Below, in pieces: positions 34,901 through 43,000 of a stretch of 64,000 nucleotides of DNA. A program made the position numbers and the translations under genes. Origin of the DNA: Echinometra lucunter (lineage: Eukaryota; Echinodermata; Echinoidea; Camarodonta; Echinometridae); the NCBI GenBank assembly GCA_029962745.1, contig CM057166.1, forward strand, positions 1,129,714-1,193,713, read 5' to 3'. Positions within the stretch are counted from its first letter, which is position 1, and every line of letters begins with the position of its first letter. The notes beneath the pieces were generated by a model. The model saw only the letters and a program-made list of their open reading frames with translations. It was not told the origin of the DNA and searched no databases.

Positions 34901-36915
34901 CCGGTAGAACCCTTTCCATAAAAAAGTGAAGAAACTGTCAATAAAATACCTATTAAACAGTCGAGGTGAAGACAGCCGTGATAAAAGGAGATTTTAAGGG
35001 CATTTTATCTCTTTCATTTAAGGGTCAGCGTCCTTTGTTTTTCTCAATGACCTATCTATTCATTCGCACATGTCGCATGGGAATTCATTTCGAACCATAA
35101 TTCTTTCTAACATCAGTATGTTTTCCTTTTCGTTTTTATTCTCCAGGAAGGAAGTATAATATTATGTGCCCCCCCCCCTCGAATTTTACACTGTAGCATG
35201 GGCAAAATTATTACCTATCACCAACATGCATGGAAAATGCATAGACGATGGAACCTCGCCAAACTTTTGACGCATTTTCTTTCCTCCATGAAAAAAAAAA
35301 ACGATTTCAAACAGCATGTATACGATGTGTAAGGGTCAAAAGAGGATCTGTCCTTATTTTGAGGGTAAATACCACATTTTCTGATATTGTGTGAAAATCA
35401 GCTTGAAGGTAATATGTATTTTAATAGAAGAAAGTGATCTTTTTCTGTCAATCTTAAAACTATGAGTTTATGCGGTCCTATTGTGTCAGGAAAAAAAACG
35501 AAGTGTTGTCTCACATTCCGCAATTGTCCATTGACTTTTATCTTTCAAAACTTCCTAATTTGTGTATGCAATTTTTATTATTGTTATCACACAACCATAT
35601 TTCTGTTTGTTGTTATTTTTGTTGAACTAAATCCTAGCCTTGGCTTGTGGTTGAATATCGGAATTTAAAAAGTTTGTCGTATATATTTTCTAAAGTTGCA
35701 TTTTCTATTTTGCTGATCTTATCTTCGAGTAATTATTTTCATATCAGGACATTCAAGTTATTAAGTAGTATACCCTAAGTTGATCATGATTCATGAAGGA
35801 GCACTTTTTATAAGTATTATTGATCAGTTCAGCTTTAAACGTAATTAGAAACTATAAGTTTCCTCAACGAGCTAAGATCGCACGAGTGTTTAATATAAGA
35901 GATATATTTAGAGGATGGTAAACAATCTTATCATTATTGTAGGTATATCCAACTATAACAAAATACGTGGCGTGTTCTAAGGTCAATGTGAATAAACAGA
36001 CGAACTATAATAGCACGACTCTTCACCATTAAAAGACGAACACCTTCGAAGGTTATTTTGATTTCTTATAATACAAAATGTGGAAACTGTTAGAATTGGA
36101 AGTCTCTGTAAATAGTTTATTCATGTATCTATGAATCAATGTAACGTTGTTTCGATCAGCAAAATACTAAGAAGTAACGAAACTTGCTATCGAAGCCAAA
36201 TAAATATGCAATACGACGGCTAATGATAAATTATCATGCTGAGTCAACTCAACGAAATGTTTTATAAGCAGATTTAGTCTGACACTAATATGCAGTCTTG
36301 TTACCAATCACTTACTAGAAATATTTTGTGTCCTTGACACTGTTTTCAATACAGATATTTTCATGAATTTATTATAGATAAAATTCAAGATTACTATTTT
36401 TCTTCTTCTCCTCCTCCTTCTTCTTCTTCTTCTTCTTCTTCTCCTCCTTCTCCTCCTCCTCCTCCTTCTTCTTCTTCTACTTCTTCTTCTTCTTCTTCTT
36501 CTTCGTCTTCTTCTTAGTACATAATTTGTAAATGGAATATGTGCTAAAAATTTCATTGATGAGGATAACATACCCCTGCTGTACAAAATAAAGAGACTGC
36601 ACCCTCCCTACAATGGACCATTGTACTGTTCAAAAGCTGTAACTGATCTCTGACATTGTAAAGGTTTTATTGTCCTTACCATTACTCTCTCTCTCTCTAT
36701 CTCTCTCTCTCTATCTCTCTTCCAAGGAGCGGCTGGGAGAACAGGGGCACACCCCTTCCTCATCAATCATACCTCATGTACACATTATATTTTTTAATGC
36801 ATCCTGAGATTTTGGCCCTAAGCAAATATTTCGATTTATGATGACAACAAATTGCTAAATCAGTCATCATGTACATTTCTTTTTGATCAAATGCTCTTCC
36901 TCTCCTCTTCAAAAA

Positions 36916-36948
<33 letters not shown>

Positions 36949-37260
36949 CGTTACCCCCGAAAAAGTCTACGATGAGGGGTTGTTTGTCTGTTGTTGTTAT
37001 TTTTTGTTGTCGTAGTTGTTTGTTTTTCAAGATATAAAGGTATTTTACTTACCCACGAGGAGGAGTCGCATCGTTTTTCTCATGTAATGTTTGAAACGAG
37101 TATTCTCTCTCCTAAGATACCGGTCAATCTGCTTGCTTCGTTCTCGGGCATTCACCGTTTCGCACGTGCCCTCGCCTGCCGAGTGTGGGCCAGCCATTCT
37201 CGGTAGGTTCTCGTCCGTGGTGCTAGGCGTGATCAAACGGTAGTTCGTCGATACAGGCAT
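18274..37260 (-). CDS. GNAS-like: Heterotrimeric G-protein alpha subunit, Gs class (12 exons)
   Basis: Membrane-associated GTPase that couples receptors to effectors; Gs-class members activate adenylyl cyclase. All 12 exons join in phase, giving 1,212 nt and 403 residues from the first Met. Landmarks: P-loop GAGESGKST (70-78), the toxin-sensitive Arg as R207 in [16 protein letters not shown] with catalytic Gln233, guanine-specificity NKQD (298-301), TCAVDTEN (373-380) and the C-terminus ENLKKYELL. The Y-E-L-L ending and [12 protein letters not shown] are diagnostic of Gs rather than Gi, Gq or G12. Sequence between motifs is well diverged, so this may be a lineage-specific paralogue rather than the main Gs. 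It lacks the Met-Gly-Cys start that Gs uses for palmitoylation. Introns are 197 to 3,834 bp long. A second copy of exon 1 at 46969-47176 is probably an assembly artefact. Confidence 0.95.
18430..18866 (-). other. G-alpha intron 11
   Basis: 437 bp of AT-rich sequence; nothing else recognised. Confidence 0.8.
18867..18940 (-). CDS. G-alpha exon 11
   Basis: Residues 329-352, [20 protein letters not shown] onward: the variable loop and the helix before beta-6. Gs proteins have a comparable acidic, Pro-containing insertion here. Flanked by AG at 18941-18942 and GTGAGT at 18861-18866. Confidence 0.9.
18941..20331 (-). other. G-alpha intron 10
   Basis: Carries the short inverted-repeat element at 19635-19828. 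The remainder has no exon that fits the phase. Confidence 0.75.
19635..19828. mobile_element. Short imperfect inverted-repeat element in intron 10
   Basis: The left end GGCTGGTTTTAACGGAGCGC resembles the reverse complement of the right end (GGACCGGTTTTATGGGACAC). The interior is relatively GC-rich with repeated TTCGCC/TTCGGCG motifs. Confidence 0.5.
20332..20456 (-). CDS. G-alpha exon 10
   Basis: Residues 287-327. Beta-5 and the guanine-specificity motif lie in [18 protein letters not shown]; also contains [14 protein letters not shown]. Acceptor TATTTCAG, donor GTAAGT. Confidence 0.95.
20733..20924. mobile_element. AGGACAACTCCCCCGGG palindromic element in intron 9
   Basis: A perfect 17-bp terminal inverted repeat (AGGACAACTCCCCCGGG and its complement at 20908-20924) encloses several direct GGGGGAGTTGTCCT and GGAGCTGT sub-repeats. 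It is more GC-rich than its surroundings. Confidence 0.75.
21519..21932. mobile_element. TTAACCCATTCGTGACAG MITE, copy 1
   Basis: A perfect 18-bp terminal inverted repeat bounds 414 bp with no coding capacity. A related 280-bp copy lies at 54289-54568. The right end is only 28 bp from G-alpha exon 9. Confidence 0.9.
21961..22081 (-). CDS. G-alpha exon 9
   Basis: Residues 247-285: beta-4 ([14 protein letters not shown]), then [20 protein letters not shown], matching the Gs switch III and alpha-3 region. Acceptor TTTCCCATCAG; the donor GTCATT is weaker than the others in this gene. Confidence 0.95.
22164..22345 (+). mobile_element. tRNA-Thr-like SINE in intron 8
   Basis: The head has box A (GATAGCTCAGTTGGTAGAG), an anticodon-like TCTCGTAAT and box B (GGGTTCGAA). 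It is followed by AGTGCCCTTTCGTAAGGCAT, the body phrase shared with the SINEs at 3082 and 63383. The 3' acceptor stem is absent, so it is not a working tRNA. Confidence 0.7.
22355..22558. mobile_element. GGGGCGGCG-ended MITE, copy 3
   Basis: Begins AGGGGCGGCGGCGCCAGGGT and ends GAAGCGCCGCCCTG. It has the same interior order as copy 2. It lies in G-alpha intron 8. Confidence 0.8.
23007..23065 (-). CDS. G-alpha exon 8 (switch II)
   Basis: Residues 227-245, [19 protein letters not shown]. Holds the DxxGQ motif and the catalytic Gln233. [11 protein letters not shown] matches Gs, whereas Gi has RSERKKWIHCF. Confidence 0.97.
23163..23608. mobile_element. GGCGTAAATC-ended repeat in intron 7
   Basis: GGCGTAAATC at 23163-23172 and its exact complement at 23599-23608 bound a 446-bp element with G- and C-runs near the ends. 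Inside, a segment of about 80 bp containing TTTGAAAATG, CAGAAAA and GCTCGCTCTCTTCGCTCGCT occurs twice in tandem. Confidence 0.7.
23849..23980. mobile_element. TTTCATGAAGTGTCTTGTCAGT MITE
   Basis: About 30-bp inverted ends (GGAGAGCGTTTCATGAAGTG; right end inverted as GGAGAATGTTCATGAGGTG). The core AGCCAATCAGATGG and TTTCAGTAGCTTATAACAG is shared with 17454-17601. Confidence 0.8.
24191..24264 (-). CDS. G-alpha exon 7 (switch I)
   Basis: Residues 202-225, [20 protein letters not shown] onward. Contains R207, equivalent to the cholera-toxin-modified Arg of Gs, and the Mg-binding Thr210. Acceptor TTTTTTGACAG, donor GTAAGA. Confidence 0.95.
24265..25105 (-). other. G-alpha intron 6
   Basis: 841 bp. 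Contains a short perfect hairpin at 24488-24528 (AAGGATAAAACTAAAA and its complement) and C-runs at 24898-24910. Confidence 0.75.
25106..25160 (-). CDS. G-alpha exon 6
   Basis: Residues 184-201, [18 protein letters not shown]. The codon for Y183 is split with exon 5. It matches the end of the helical domain and linker 2 in Gs (YFLDKI...YVPSDQD). Confidence 0.93.
25161..26977 (-). other. G-alpha intron 5
   Basis: 1,817 bp. Contains a (TA)n tract near 25369-25394 and the fold-back element at 26288-26378. The phrase GGTATGGTATGGTATATCTT near 26492 looks like a reverse non-LTR tail. Confidence 0.7.
26288..26378. mobile_element. Small fold-back element in intron 5
   Basis: AGGGACGACTCCAAAATTAG and the inverted CTAATTTTGGAGTTGTCCCT form arms of about 24 bp around a 42-bp AT-rich loop. 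Confidence 0.7.
26978..27075 (-). CDS. G-alpha exon 5
   Basis: Residues 151-182: [20 protein letters not shown] then [12 protein letters not shown]. The LWxDxGVQxCY...EFQLxDSA pattern is standard for the G-alpha helical domain. Confidence 0.95.
27705..28015. repeat. GC-rich repeat-like island in intron 4
   Basis: Roughly 300 bp, much richer in CpG than the surrounding intron, with repeated ATCGCACGG, GCCCG and CACGAT phrases. The right end GGAAATGTAAACTAGGCCTA looks like a dispersed-repeat terminus. Short frames here lack splice support. Confidence 0.35.
28505..28704. mobile_element. GAATCACCATTTAAAAG fold-back MITE, copy 1
   Basis: The left end CTGAATCACCATTTAAAAGG with GAGGAGTGACTAC is inverted at the right as GTAGTCACTCCTCC ... 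AAATGGTGATTCAACAT. Outer ends CTCTACAAACT and GTTTTTAGAG also match. A relative lies at 39938-40142. Confidence 0.85.
29042..30497. mobile_element. 1.46-kb fold-back element with TGAT/TCAG satellite core
   Basis: Termini TACAGGGTGAATCAATAAAA and, inverted, TTTTATTGATACCCTCTGTA match over several hundred bp: left 29042-29430, right about 30120-30497. Arms include TTTCGAAGAGTTTTTCATGT and TTGACTGACTGATCGATTG. The core is TTGATTGA/TCAATCAA and CAGTCAGT tetramer repeats, and the arms are TA-flanked. There is no transposase. The CAGGGTG end with TA flanks fits a Tc1/mariner-like non-autonomous element, which is an inference. Confidence 0.8.
30701..30814 (-). CDS. G-alpha exon 4
   Basis: Residues 113-150, [20 protein letters not shown] onward. 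The PPVEL...P sequence after the alpha-A helix is typical of Gs (LVPPVELANPENQ). Phase 0 at both ends. Confidence 0.95.
30815..32893 (-). other. G-alpha intron 3
   Basis: 2,079 bp of AT-rich sequence. A (CT)n microsatellite lies at 31856-31936. No other element is clear. Confidence 0.7.
31856..31936. repeat. (CT)n microsatellite
   Basis: About 80 bp of CT dinucleotides with one TTCT break. Confidence 0.97.
32894..32948 (-). CDS. G-alpha exon 3
   Basis: Residues 94-112, [19 protein letters not shown], the start of the helical-domain alpha-A helix. The short linker before it lacks the acidic insert present in long vertebrate Gs isoforms. Confidence 0.93.
33146..33218 (-). CDS. G-alpha exon 2 (P-loop)
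   Basis: Completes Gly70, then residues 71-93: [20 protein letters not shown] onward. Contains the Walker A motif GxGESGKS and the KQMKILH helix. STIVKQM is the Gs form; Gi and Gq have STFIKQM. Acceptor AGCTCCTGG on the + strand corresponds to CCAG|GAGCT. Confidence 0.97.
33501..33582. repeat. 24-bp inverted repeat in intron 1
   Basis: CACCTCAGCTGGATCCGAGC with GAATTA is followed 35 bp later by its near-perfect complement ATTCGCTCGGATCCAGCTGA. It would form a stable hairpin. Confidence 0.8.
33699..33770 (+). tRNA. tRNA-like gene, Glu-type body, anticodon UCA by fold
   Basis: 72 nt fold as a clean cloverleaf. The acceptor GTCTCCG pairs fully with CGGAGAC, and the D stem GTCT/AGGC has one G-U. 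The anticodon stem TTGGC/GCCAA and the T stem CCGGG/CCCGG are perfect, with T loop TTCGATT and discriminator A. A run of seven T (pol III terminator) follows at once. The loop GTTCATA puts UCA at 34-36, which would read UGA. D and T arms resemble tRNA-Glu. The loop has unusual G32 and U37. It is far too short and lacks the long variable arm of tRNA-Sec. A tRNA-derived repeat head is the main alternative. It lies antisense in G-alpha intron 1. Confidence 0.55.
33771..34038. mobile_element. Fold-back directly 3' of the tRNA-like gene
   Basis: The arm 33771-33857 (TTTTTTTCAACCTTTGCAAA to TCATTCTCTCAATT) is found inverted at 33951-34038. The loop contains TATATA and GTGTGT runs and ATCTCATGTATAT repeats. 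A degenerate relative of one arm occurs at 2060-2166. Confidence 0.8.
36391..36516. repeat. (CTT/CTC)n pyrimidine tract
   Basis: About 125 bp of TTC and TCC triplets, with a shorter allele at 46324-46434. The poly-Arg frame on the - strand is an artefact. Confidence 0.95.
37053..37260 (-). CDS. G-alpha exon 1 (N-terminus)
   Basis: Residues 1-69 plus one base of Gly70. The alpha-N helix is [20 protein letters not shown], and beta-1 is RLLLVG, reaching the P-loop across the intron. An in-frame TAG lies 12 nt upstream of the first ATG. A second Met at residue 22 (37195-37197) has a better Kozak context (GAGAATGG) and would give the usual spacing to the P-loop. Neither start yields Met-Gly-Cys; the only nearby Cys is in EGTCETVN. 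Confidence 0.93.
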
Positions 37261-38157
37261 GTCGACAGGCTATCCTTGTCTTCTTTGTATTGCCTTCAGT
37301 GTGACTGCTCTTTCAGAAATATGGAGGCCGAGGTCCTGCTCAAGTGTGCAGAGTTACTCGTTTAAAATTCCCCTCGCTCTTTCCAAGGCTTTAGACATGG
37401 CAATCCACTGAAAGTAATAAGCTTCAAATTATCAACATCTGCCAGATGCCCCAAGTCTTCTATTGTATTTCATCAAAAAAGCAACTAATCTTCAGGACGT
37501 TACTGACTTTTTGATAATGAATTATTATAATCCAGTATGTCTTCCAGTAATGTCGAATTTGCGCTACGTGTCTTCATCATACTGTTGCTGGTAGGGTTGA
37601 TACGCGACAGTCAAAAGGCGCAATATCACGAAATGTATGCAACTATACGCTTCAAAGCTCTATCATATCAAACGAAGGTGTAAGTAAGGGATGACTTCGC
37701 CAAGTCGTTTGGTCCTCTCAGTATCTGCAAAGGAAAGAACAGAAGTTACAGAATAATTCATGATATTCATGAATAATGATAATTTGATTAATTTCTACCC
37801 CTGAACATACAAAGGGCTGAAAATTCGTCTTGACTTTTGCGTAGCTGAAGGATTTGAGGATTCCTTAATTATAAATGGATATCATTTGCTTCAACTGGGT
37901 GGAGACTGATAAATATAAAATAATACCCTCGCCAAAAAAAGTTGTGCTCTTATTATTAGATACACTTAATCAAACAAACGAGCGAGAGAATTTGATCTGA
38001 AATGGTTTGTCGTAGGCATAGAAATTTCCACTTTCTTACAGGTTCAAGGGTTTATACTTGACATTGCAAGTGGTGATGAGAAGCAACTAACGTCCATCAT
38101 GGTACTGGGACAGTTCCCCTAATATATTAATATGAACTGCAGCTGAATGTCTGGTTG
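37261..38157 (-). promoter_or_regulatory. Probable 5'UTR and proximal promoter of the G-alpha gene
   Basis: About 900 bp upstream of the start codon, with no other exon seen. No TATA box at a convincing position was identified. The boundary between UTR and promoter cannot be set from sequence. Confidence 0.3.
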
Positions 38158-38218
38158 TGACGTCACTGGTGCATTTGCATAATAATCGCGATTCTGGGCC
38201 TGAAAAGGGGGCGGGGGG
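38158..38218. promoter_or_regulatory. CRE, octamer and GC-box cluster
   Basis: Within 61 bp: a full palindromic cAMP-response element TGACGTCA (38158-38165), an octamer ATTTGCAT (38173-38180) and a GC box GGGGGCGGGG (38207-38216). It lies about 0.9 kb upstream of the G-alpha start codon. The CRE and octamer are identical in the other copy. Confidence 0.4.
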
Positions 38219-39055
38219 CTTAGTATACGACTCAGGGGCAAAATTAAGTTGCAAAAAAATTATTTAAAATATATCGTTGCACAAACTCTTGAAATGAGTG
38301 TTATTTTGATCGTAGAAAACCTTTATCTTCCAAATAAAGGTTACATTCAGTTCCATATATGTCGACCTTTAAGCAGGAAATTCTGGTGATCGATGTATCC
38401 CCGCAAATGCATCCAAACACCCATCCTCAGACACTCCCACCAACATATATAATTCAGATATATAAGACGGGTCGAAGTCCCTGGTAGTGATGTTCAATCT
38501 CTTTCAATCAGATGGGGAAAAACTTTGATAAAATTATAGATAAAGAAGATATTTTATGAAACTTTATTGACACTGTTCCTCAATATTTGTTTCACAAAAC
38601 AAAATTATCACTGATATGAAAAACCAAATGCAAATATTGGTGTTAAATTTTGCTGAAGTATTCTTTGCAATTCACTAAAGTATACACACGATATGTATTC
38701 AGTTTTCATCCATATTTCTTCTAGATGTTAATAATAATAATTAGTAAAGTGAATGATAATACGTGAATACTTCAATGTGCACTAAATGTAGCACGTGTGC
38801 ATTTCTTTATTAACTGTTTTTTTTTACAATGTTAAAAAATTACTTCTACAAGAAATCAAAGAGAGTTCATTCTGTGGGGTTTAATGAGATAAGGGTCCAT
38901 CGTGATAATGTGCTAGGGCCATACTAAAATAATAGTAATAATACAATAATAATAGTTTTAAAAAGTAATGATTTTGTTTACCCAGGGAAGCCTCATCAGT
39001 TTAAAAATGTTTTTTGTGAGGGCCCTACAAATCATCATTATCCCGGCAATTTGCC
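38219..39055. other. Non-coding, nothing recognised
   Basis: AT-rich sequence upstream of the G-alpha gene, with no exon. Confidence 0.5.
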
Positions 39056-39215
39056 GAGTCAGAATTAGTGTCCATTTGCACTGGGTCGAGTGAAGAAATG
39101 TGATTAAAACATCTTGTCCAATGGCGTAAGCACCAAGCGGGGATCGAATCCAGGACCTCTCGTATAAGAGTCAATAGCTTTTACCAATATATCACAGTGC
39201 TCTGGGACAACGCCA
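39056..39215 (-). mobile_element. tRNA-derived SINE
   Basis: On the - strand: a box A-like segment (GTGATATATTGGTAAAAGCT), box B (GGATTCGATCC), then GGTGCTTACGCCATTGGACA and the body phrase ACATTTCTTCACTCGACCCA. The head is degenerate. The allelic copy is near 48970-49130. Confidence 0.65.
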
Positions 39216-39564
39216 GAGACCCTGATAAATCAAAGTAGGTCAGACTGAAATAGCCTTTTTAGTGACAGTGATAAAACTCCCTTCGCCTAGGAACTAGGCT
39301 AGATAATGGCGCCCTAAAGCTGGATGCACTTTTCTTTGATGAGAATAAATAGGTATGTGTATGTCCTCGTACCCAGTCAACAAACATAAATCTTTGTGCT
39401 CTATTCAATTTTTGTCTTCGTTTACTCCAGTTTCCGGTGCACGTGTTTATGTTTTTATTTATTGAAATAGACTTTAATTTTCAGTATTTTTGTTAATGAA
39501 AAAGTATTTTCTGTTGTTTATCTTCATACGAATATGCATCTTATAGTGGTTCAGTTAGTATATG

Positions 39565-39925
39565 CACAATTTTGCACCCTAAATGCAACAATGGCAGCAC
39601 CTTTTGGGGTGCAATCTTGCATCCCTACATGAAAAAAGGTGCAAAGATGCACTCTTTTGTACTTGTTTGCACCCGGGAATGCCCGTCTGCACCCTTGAAG
39701 GTGCAACTATGCACTTTTAAGGGTGCATAAATTTTTGCATTCAAAAGGGTACAAATCAGCATCTTCCCTAAAGGGTACAACTCTGCACCCTTAAGGGTGC
39801 AAAATGTAGCTCACTACACCCTTGATGGTGCATCATGCTTCTTGGGCGCAAAGTTGCACCCATAAAGGAGCAACCAGTGTTGCATTTGAAGAGTGCAAAA
39901 TTGAACCTTTGTTGTTAGTGTGCAC
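39565..39925. mobile_element. TGCACC/GGTGCA palindromic repeat element, copy A
   Basis: About 20 occurrences of TGCACC or GGTGCA in 360 bp, many paired as local palindromes such as TGCACCCTTAAGGGTGCA and GAAGGTGCAACTATGCAC. A second element with the same phrase order lies at 42662-43000. No coding capacity is seen. Confidence 0.8.
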
Positions 39926-39937
39926 ATTCTAAAACTA

Positions 39938-40142
39938 AAATGTTAAATCACCATTTAAAAGGGCCGAGGAGTGACTAAATAGAACATTTTGAACATACTG
40001 GATTCAACACTCTAAAGGTTTGGGATCAGCCATATACCTTTATAGTGTTGAATCCAGTTTGTTCAAAGTCTTAATCAAACATTTTTGAAAATCTAGTCAC
40101 TCCTCCCATTTAATTGGCGATTTAACATTTTAGTTTTTAGAG
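39938..40142. mobile_element. GAATCACCATTTAAAAG fold-back MITE, copy 2
   Basis: The left end AAATCACCATTTAAAAGGG with GAGGAGTGACTA is inverted at the right as TAGTCACTCCTCCC and GGCGATTTAACATTTTAG. Inner arms carry GGATTCAACACT and its complement. It directly adjoins the TGCACC element. Confidence 0.85.
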
Positions 40143-40217
40143 TATACATATTAATTCCTTTCACATTTATTTATTATTATGATAATTGCTAAAGCTGTTG
40201 TATATGTTATATTTCCT

Positions 40218-40272
<55 letters not shown>

Positions 40273-41815
40273 TTAACAAGCGTGAGGATTGATGAGACCC
40301 AAAAAACAAGGACATATTATGCAACCTTTCAACTTTATTTTGAGCCATGTACATGAACATATATATAAACATATTCATACTTCCTACATTTCAGGGAATA
40401 GTGGATAGAGTGAACGAATGAAATGTTTTCCACGGTGGGCACGTGTACACGTGAAATGCAATGTATTAGACATGGGCAAACATTTTATATTGAAAGAAAG
40501 ATGACTTTCGTGCCATGGATATGATACTATTCTGAGACACGAGACAATCACGTGGAATCGATAAAGCGGACTATGCCATGGGAAAAAAAGGCAAGCAGTC
40601 CATATATTATGAGATACTTGTGCAGGGATCGGGGAACATTCTCCACTTTTTTTTTCAGTATATCTATAGACCTGTTCATTAATTTCGCGCGCAAAGGGGA
40701 AGGTAAGTTGCATTTGACGAGCAAAGAGCTTGTAGAGGCTTGCCAGGCATAGCATAACTGTGCATGCAAAGGGGATTTCATTCATCCGTTCGTAAAGTAC
40801 TGTTATTACTAGCCTGTGATTAAATGCGTAGCGTCGGCTCTCGACAAAAAAGTATAAATTGAAATTAATTTGTGAACAGGTCGATCGGAGTTTAAGGTAG
40901 GGTGTGAGTTGCGTGTGCGTGTGGGTGTGGGTGTGTGTATGGAGTACCTATGAACGTTATAATGTACTATAAATACCATAAATATGTGAAAATAAGCAAT
41001 TGCGGAATAATCAGGTACTGTGCATTGATTACAAATCATATTTCATTTGAAATGTCCCTTTAACATCCAATTATAGAGCAAACTTCTCCTACTTATCGCG
41101 TATTCTAAGCACCGTTCACCTGTTTCCATAAAATAGGAAGGTGGGAAGTACACCTTTGGAAAGAGTGTATCTTTTGTCATGTTTGTAAGTCTTTTTTTAT
41201 ACTCAATGACAATTATCATTTAGTCCGTATACTGGTTTAGACTTAAGCCGATTGTAAAATTGGTAAAGAATTGTAAATATTGGTAATATTTCCTCATTAT
41301 TTGATTATTTCTGTTGTAAAATCTGATTTAATTCGAAAGTAAATGAAAATTGGGTCCCCTTGATCTTACAGAGCGTGCGATCGTCAGTCAGTTTATGCAT
41401 CAGCCATTCAAAATTCAATATGTGTATTTGACAAGCATGATAAAAAAATGTAACACCTAACACGGCTCTGAGAAAGCATAAAATCTTATGATTATAAAGG
41501 TCCCCTTTTACGATTTTGTTTTAATCTTCGTACTACCCTTTTTCATTTTTAATAATCAGTTATAGGCCTTGCATATACGCATTTCACTGTGTAAGAGGAT
41601 TTGAGAGGAATAAAAAAATCTCAGAGTATTGAAAGCCTTTACAAATCATTGTCATATCGTTTCTTATCTGATTTTGAAAAGTGTTATGACATAAACATAA
41701 GTTTTAAAATGCAGAACGCCATTTATACCAATAATGCATATAAAAGAACTAAACACTGATGAAAGAGACAGCGAAAAATTTTTGGGGGGAGGGGGGGGGG
41801 GTTTACCCCGCTCCG

Positions 41816-41851
<36 letters not shown>

Positions 41852-42661
41852 ATTTATCTATCTATCTTCTCTATCTATTTTTCTCTCTCTTTCCTTATTT
41901 TTCTCCATGTTTCTCTGACTCACTCAATCATTCTATCCCTCCCTCATCCCACCTTTGTTTTCACTAGATGTAATATCAAGAATAATGCATTCAGTTTAAA
42001 TATTTGGAGTGAGAAAAGAAAAACAGCCATCAGGCTCTTATGGCATTTCTCCCCCCTACCCCCCCCCCCCTCTTGCTCTCTCCTGCTCTCTCTTTTCCTT
42101 TCTGTGCTATTCCTTCTCTCTCTCAGTCTCTTTATCTAACCCTCCCTCTGTACCCCTCATATTTTATACCCCTTTCTGCCACTCCTCAGACACTTATTCG
42201 CCTATATGAAGTTACAATGTATTTAAAAGACCTTCACAGTCATAAGCAATGTTATTCACACTTATTCATGCCCACTATCAGTCCAGAATTATCATGGCAT
42301 ACAGTTATACCATGATGTCATAATAGTTTTGCTATTTATTGAAGGTTATTAAAATGGAAGGCTAATCCACACGAGTTATATCGCCTATAAATACCCCTTC
42401 CCCAGCAACAGTGAATTGCAGAGGTATACGTAACATAGCAACGGGATAATGTCCAGATGATAAATTTGTCATAATGACCTTGCACTACAAAGGTCTATAC
42501 AGAGTTCGATCGATGAGCGCTCAACTTGGGTTCATACCATGTTGGGTGAAAGTAGGCCAATGGGGAAGAGTTATCTAACATGCAGGGGTGCGTTCATACC
42601 AAGGTTTGGTAATCCAACCGGACGATGGAGCACTGTCTCTTTGACCTGAACGCATCACCCT
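40143..42661. other. Non-coding, microsatellite-rich
   Basis: Contains (TA)n at 40225-40271, GT-rich sequence at 40913-40940 and (CT)n/(TATC)n at 41814-41900. No exon was found. Compared with the other copy, 40200-41600 differs by many single-base indels. Confidence 0.5.
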
Positions 42662-43000
42662 ACACTGTAAGGGAAAAAGGATGCAATTTTGCACCCCAAG
42701 TGCAACAATAGCAGCACCTTTTGGGGGGCAATCTTGCACCTTACATGAAAAAGGTGCAAAGATGCACCAGTTTGTACTTGTTTGAAATGCCCATCTGCAC
42801 CCTTACAGATGCAATTATGCACCTTCAAGGGTGCAAATTTGCACCTGCCCTAAAGGGTATAACTCCCTTAAGGGTGCAAAATATAGCTCACTCACTGGAG
42901 GAAAATTTGTTTCTTTGAGTGCAAAGTTCAGTCCCTCATGCAGCTTCTGGTGTTGCATTTTAAAGGTGCAAAATTGAACCTTTTTCTAAGTGTGTAAAGG
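42662..43000. mobile_element. TGCACC/GGTGCA palindromic repeat element, copy B
   Basis: Starts CACTGTAAGGGAAAAAGGAT and contains AGGTGCAAAGATGCACC, ACCTTCAAGGGTGCAAAT and TGCATTTTAAAGGTGCA in the same order as copy A. Allelic copy at 52462-52790. Confidence 0.8.

Larger units (their letters stand above)
33219..37052 (-). other. G-alpha intron 1
   Basis: 3,834 bp. Holds a BamHI-containing inverted repeat (33501-33582), a tRNA-like gene (33699-33770), a fold-back (33771-34038), a (TA)n run at 34090-34107, C/A runs at 34672-34725, a pyrimidine tract (36391-36516) and a (CT)n patch at 36686-36720. From 34892 on it is duplicated after the assembly gap. Confidence 0.75.

Noticed and set aside
36308..36586. 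Poly-Arg protein on the - strand (also at 46227-46505)
   Set aside because: Translation of a CTT/CTC tract inside G-alpha intron 1; its length differs between the two copies.
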